Assembly: GCA_963774935.1 (NCBI GenBank)
Contig: CAVZGO010000007.1
Location: 62,001 to 126,000, forward strand
Length of the DNA stretch: 64,000 nt
From: CAVZGO01 sp963774935
Lineage (GTDB): Bacteria; Chloroflexota; Anaerolineae; Anaerolineales; UBA4823
Direction: 5' to 3'
Numbering within the stretch: the stretch's first letter is position 1; each line of letters begins with the position of its first letter. Positions 61,521-64,000 of this stretch are shown here, one piece after another. The notes beneath the pieces are model-generated. The model searched no databases. It saw only the letters and a list, made by a program, of their open reading frames with translations, and was not told where the DNA came from. A program made the position numbers and the translations under genes.

Positions 61521-62999
61521 TCAGAGAACCTTCTGAATATTTAGCCAGGGCTGATCGCCAGCATTCGCCTGGCTTACTGCCTGATCAGAGCCGATTACGA
61601 CAACCTTTGCAGCTCTTTGTAAGCGATCTAAAATCTCACCAAAGGCGTGGAAATGATCCAGGCGGGTTGAAAAAATTTGATCACGCCGTTTCTGGCGCTC
61701 GGAGTCAGTCTCCTTAGCCAGGTAACGGGACATAGATGTAAAGCCCTTGGCATCCGGCAGTTGATATGCATCGATGTCACCGATGGTGCCGATGATTGTT
61801 TTCGTCAGCTCCTGTGCGGTCAGGCGAGTTGAGTCCAGCTGGCGTAAATATTGACCGGATTTATCATAGATTGCCAGAGTATCCAGCAGGTTGGGATCGC
61901 GATAAGAAAGGTAGGAATAAGTCCCTGAACGGTAATCAAACAAGCAGAAACCCCCATAAGCTCCCCCCTGGACGCGCACCTTTTCCCACAACCAGGTAGT
62001 TCGCAAATAATTATTGATCACCGAAACCGAACCATCCATCTCATAACCCAGATCGTACAGGTTGCCGCCTTTGCCAACATAATTGACCTGCGCAGGGATG
62101 GTGAATCCTTCGTGGCGTGGCAGGAGATCGCGCTGCCAGGTGACTGGATGGAAGGGCATTACCGGCAGGTGCTCAAGGAATTCAGCAAGCTGCGGTTCAA
62201 AGACCTGCCAGCTTGCCTGATCCATGGTAATGTTCGCCAGCATGGCATTGCGGTTCAGTAGCGTCGCACGGATAGCTTGCAAGTGAGCAAGCACCCCTGG
62301 CCAATCCGAGTCTACCTGCTCAGCCAGCTTACGCAAAAAGAACAGGTAACTTATTCCACCCATTTGCTCGTCCAACCAACCCGCTTCGCTGAAGAAGGCG
62401 CGCAGGCGTGTATTAGCAATCCGGTGACCTGCCGGAACGAGTATCGCTTCCATATCGGCTTTTTCTTCCAGCACAATCTGGCGAAAACGCGCCGGATTAT
62501 CTAAACACGGGTCCAACAATACATCCTTCAAGATCGACAGGAGATCAACGCCATGTTCTAAAGTGGCTTTGCTTCGCAGGAAAAACCAGGCAGCAGCCTC
62601 TTTTTGACCAACGACGGATGATGTATATACAGCAGGCCGGATACCGCCCGTGCTACGCCCGATACGTTGGGAGAGGCGGACAAAGTCCACTCCACCAGCG
62701 CCCATCTCCAGCAGGGCACGCCCAAACAACGAAAGGTAAGGCAGATCATCTTGATTTAGACCATGCAGGTTGAAGCCCAAGTCCAGATAGACGATGCCGT
62801 TAGTGAATAAATCGTGGTAAAGAGCTTCAGCACCACAAATATTCGAGACCTCGAGAGGGATGGATTTATTTTGACGATCCAAATCTTCAAGCTTCAAGCT
62901 CGGGATAGTGGCAAGCGCCTCTGGAGAATCCGGGGTTTCCTGGCGCATCTTGAGCTGCCGGGTATTTTGGAAGATGGCATCCAGATCGGTCTCATTCAT
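61521..62999 (-). CDS. PreP-like M16C peptidase, C-terminal half (frameshifted gene)
   Basis: A frame of 492 residues that corresponds to the C-terminal half of a presequence-protease-type M16C peptidase (L-P-Y-L-S-L-F-G-R-A-L-L-E-M-G-A, T-G-G-I-R-P, F-V-N-Y/V-N-Y-V-G-K-G segments). The upstream frame ends in K-L-G-C-H while the next reads A-A-I-R-A-S-M-N-E-T-D-L; removing one of two Gs near 63018 joins them. Full-length PreP is about 970 residues and degrades short peptides. The N-terminal zinc-binding half is broken and runs off the window. Confidence 0.7.
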   Translation of the reverse strand: MNETDLDAIFQNTRQLKMRQETPDSPEALATIPSLKLEDLDRQNKSIPLEVSNICGAEALYHDLFTNGIVYLDLGFNLHGLNQDDLPYLSLFGRALLEMGAGGVDFVRLSQRIGRSTGGIRPAVYTSSVVGQKEAAAWFFLRSKATLEHGVDLLSILKDVLLDPCLDNPARFRQIVLEEKADMEAILVPAGHRIANTRLRAFFSEAGWLDEQMGGISYLFFLRKLAEQVDSDWPGVLAHLQAIRATLLNRNAMLANITMDQASWQVFEPQLAEFLEHLPVMPFHPVTWQRDLLPRHEGFTIPAQVNYVGKGGNLYDLGYEMDGSVSVINNYLRTTWLWEKVRVQGGAYGGFCLFDYRSGTYSYLSYRDPNLLDTLAIYDKSGQYLRQLDSTRLTAQELTKTIIGTIGDIDAYQLPDAKGFTSMSRYLAKETDSERQKRRDQIFSTRLDHFHAFGEILDRLQRAAKVVVIGSDQAVSQANAGDQPWLNIQKVL

Positions 63000-63690
63000 C
63001 GAGGCGCGGATGGCAGCCTAGCTTTTCTTGTTCTTCAGCTTCTTTCTGATCGCTCAAGCCTTCCGCAGGGCGGAGGACAACTACACTGCGGTGCAAATTC
63101 TCTATCAAATACTGACGGATCAGATCCTCAAAGACAGGTTCACCCGCGACAATACGCGCTTTTAATGCTGCAAGAGGCGCATCAAAGGAGAGCGGCGACA
63201 GAGGGTCACCATCATACAACCAGGTGGTTAAAGCACGCAGCATCAGCAGCAAACCGCGCGGGAATGAACCTGTATTGTTTTCCCGCAGACGAAACTCGAT
63301 GGTATTCAAGGCGGCAGCAACGGTTTCAGGATCAATCCCGTTTTCTGCCAGCTCTGACAGCGTTGAATGGATTAAATTCTCCAGGCGCTCAAAATTGGCG
63401 TGCTCGGCACCCGAGCCATCTGCCACGCCTTTCATTCCAGTAGAGAAATACCACTGGCGCAGGTCGCCTTCTACACCTACTCCCGCCAGGTCCTCACCCA
63501 ACCCCGAATCAATTAACGTTTTTCGCAGCGGTGACGCCGACGTCCCAACCAGGACGTAGCCAAGGATGCTCAGTGCCAGGCGGGATTCGGCAGTTTGCGG
63601 CTCGTCCAGCAGCCAGTTGACAACCAGCATGCCTTTCCTTCCATTCGCATCCTTTCCTGCATCGTATGCTACCGTCATGGTAATGCGGTT
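62992..63690 (-). CDS. PreP-like M16C peptidase, middle part (frameshifted gene)
   Basis: This part reads I-T-M-T-V-A-Y-D-A-G-K-D, V-N-W-L-L-D-E and F-S-T-G-M-K-G-V, matching the middle of the peptidase. The open frame continues further to the left of the junction (to 63861) but that stretch is out of frame with the gene. It joins the N-terminal fragment after one C of C63687-C63688 (minus strand) is dropped and the C-terminal half after one G near 63018. Confidence 0.65.
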   Translation of the reverse strand, partial: NRITMTVAYDAGKDANGRKGMLVVNWLLDEPQTAESRLALSILGYVLVGTSASPLRKTLIDSGLGEDLAGVGVEGDLRQWYFSTGMKGVADGSGAEHANFERLENLIHSTLSELAENGIDPETVAAALNTIEFRLRENNTGSFPRGLLLMLRALTTWLYDGDPLSPLSFDAPLAALKARIVAGEPVFEDLIRQYLIENLHRSVVVLRPAEGLSDQKEAEEQEKLGCHPRLDE

Positions 63691-64000
63691 CTTTAAAGCG
63701 GGGTTGGGGTTGAATGCTGGAGTCGACGGAGGTAGCATCAAAAGCACGAAGATATTCATCCAGTATACGCAGTCTTTGTTCGGGATCGTCGTCGCCATAA
63801 AAATAGATATAGGCATTAGATGGGTGATAATAATCGGAATGAAAGGCTTTGAACTGGGCATACGTCAGGTTGGGGATAGACTGCGGATCACCACCGGAGT
63901 CAACCCCATAGGTGTTATCGGGGAAAAGAGATTGTTGCGCACATCGCGCCAGCAGGCTATCAGGTGATGAATAAGCGCCTTTCATTTCGTTGAAGACCAC
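63688..64000 (-). CDS. PreP-like M16C peptidase, N-terminal fragment cut by window edge
   Basis: The frame reads M-V-F-N-E-M-K-G-A-Y, A-R-C-A-Q-Q-S-L-F-P-D-N-T-Y and H-P-S-N-A-Y-I-Y-F-Y-G-D-D, typical of the M16C N-terminal domain after the zinc site. The H-x-x-E-H zinc motif lies beyond the right edge. Frame is correct only to about 63690. Confidence 0.65.

Overview
This window looks like a chromosome segment of a Chloroflexota bacterium, probably of the Anaerolineae type. That assignment is inference from gene content and style: an NBR1-Ig-like lipoprotein, several Thr/Pro-linker surface proteins, a complete 14-subunit complex I operon, and many genes whose TATAAT-like box sits almost on the start codon. 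No rRNA, tRNA, CRISPR array, insertion sequence or phage gene was seen, and gene density is high with no gene-free stretch over about 300 bases.

Layout. 1-2.4 kb: a GNAT acetyltransferase (cut by the left edge), then lipid genes, a frameshifted diacylglycerol-kinase-like gene and plsC. 2.4-8.5 kb (minus): a DNA methyltransferase joined to a helical repeat region, a ComEA-like protein, an S1-domain protein, a 7TM-GAF membrane protein and a second GNAT. 8.5-15.5 kb: housekeeping genes punA, ltaE, rluD, lspA, prmC and prfA on the minus strand, with yigZ on the plus strand. 15.6-16.9 kb: the NBR1-Ig lipoprotein, ending at a shared bidirectional terminator. 16.9-33.0 kb (minus): a GH10 xylanase after nuoN, then nuoN back to nuoA in canonical order behind a good sigma70-type promoter. 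33.1-41.3 kb: a frameshifted endonuclease/exonuclease/phosphatase gene, a haem-binding protein, a DapA-family aldolase, a large surface protein, a lipoate ligase, DUF503, an SDR, yjjX, rsfS and thpR.

41.4-46.9 kb (minus): ppc followed, with overlapping ends, by three maturation genes typical of selenium-dependent molybdenum hydroxylases (yqeB-like, a yqeC-MocA fusion, and a second MocA). 47-53 kb: two EamA transporters, a LapA-domain protein, a small membrane protein, a class III aminotransferase and a frameshifted RsmF-like methyltransferase. 53-61.5 kb (minus): a tight xanthine-dehydrogenase-like operon with a [2Fe-2S]-molybdopterin subunit, a CBS-containing family II pyrophosphatase, XdhC, an FAD-[2Fe-2S] subunit and a 568-residue protein whose C-terminus resembles nucleoside phosphorylases. 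61.5-64 kb: an M16C (PreP-like) peptidase broken by two frameshifts and cut by the right edge.

The clearest theme is molybdenum hydroxylase/purine metabolism: enzyme and maturation genes lie in two loci 10 kb apart, and the structural operon carries an unrecognised phosphorylase-like protein. A second theme is a set of single-base frame disruptions in otherwise well conserved genes, most needing removal of one base; they may be assembly errors or real decay.
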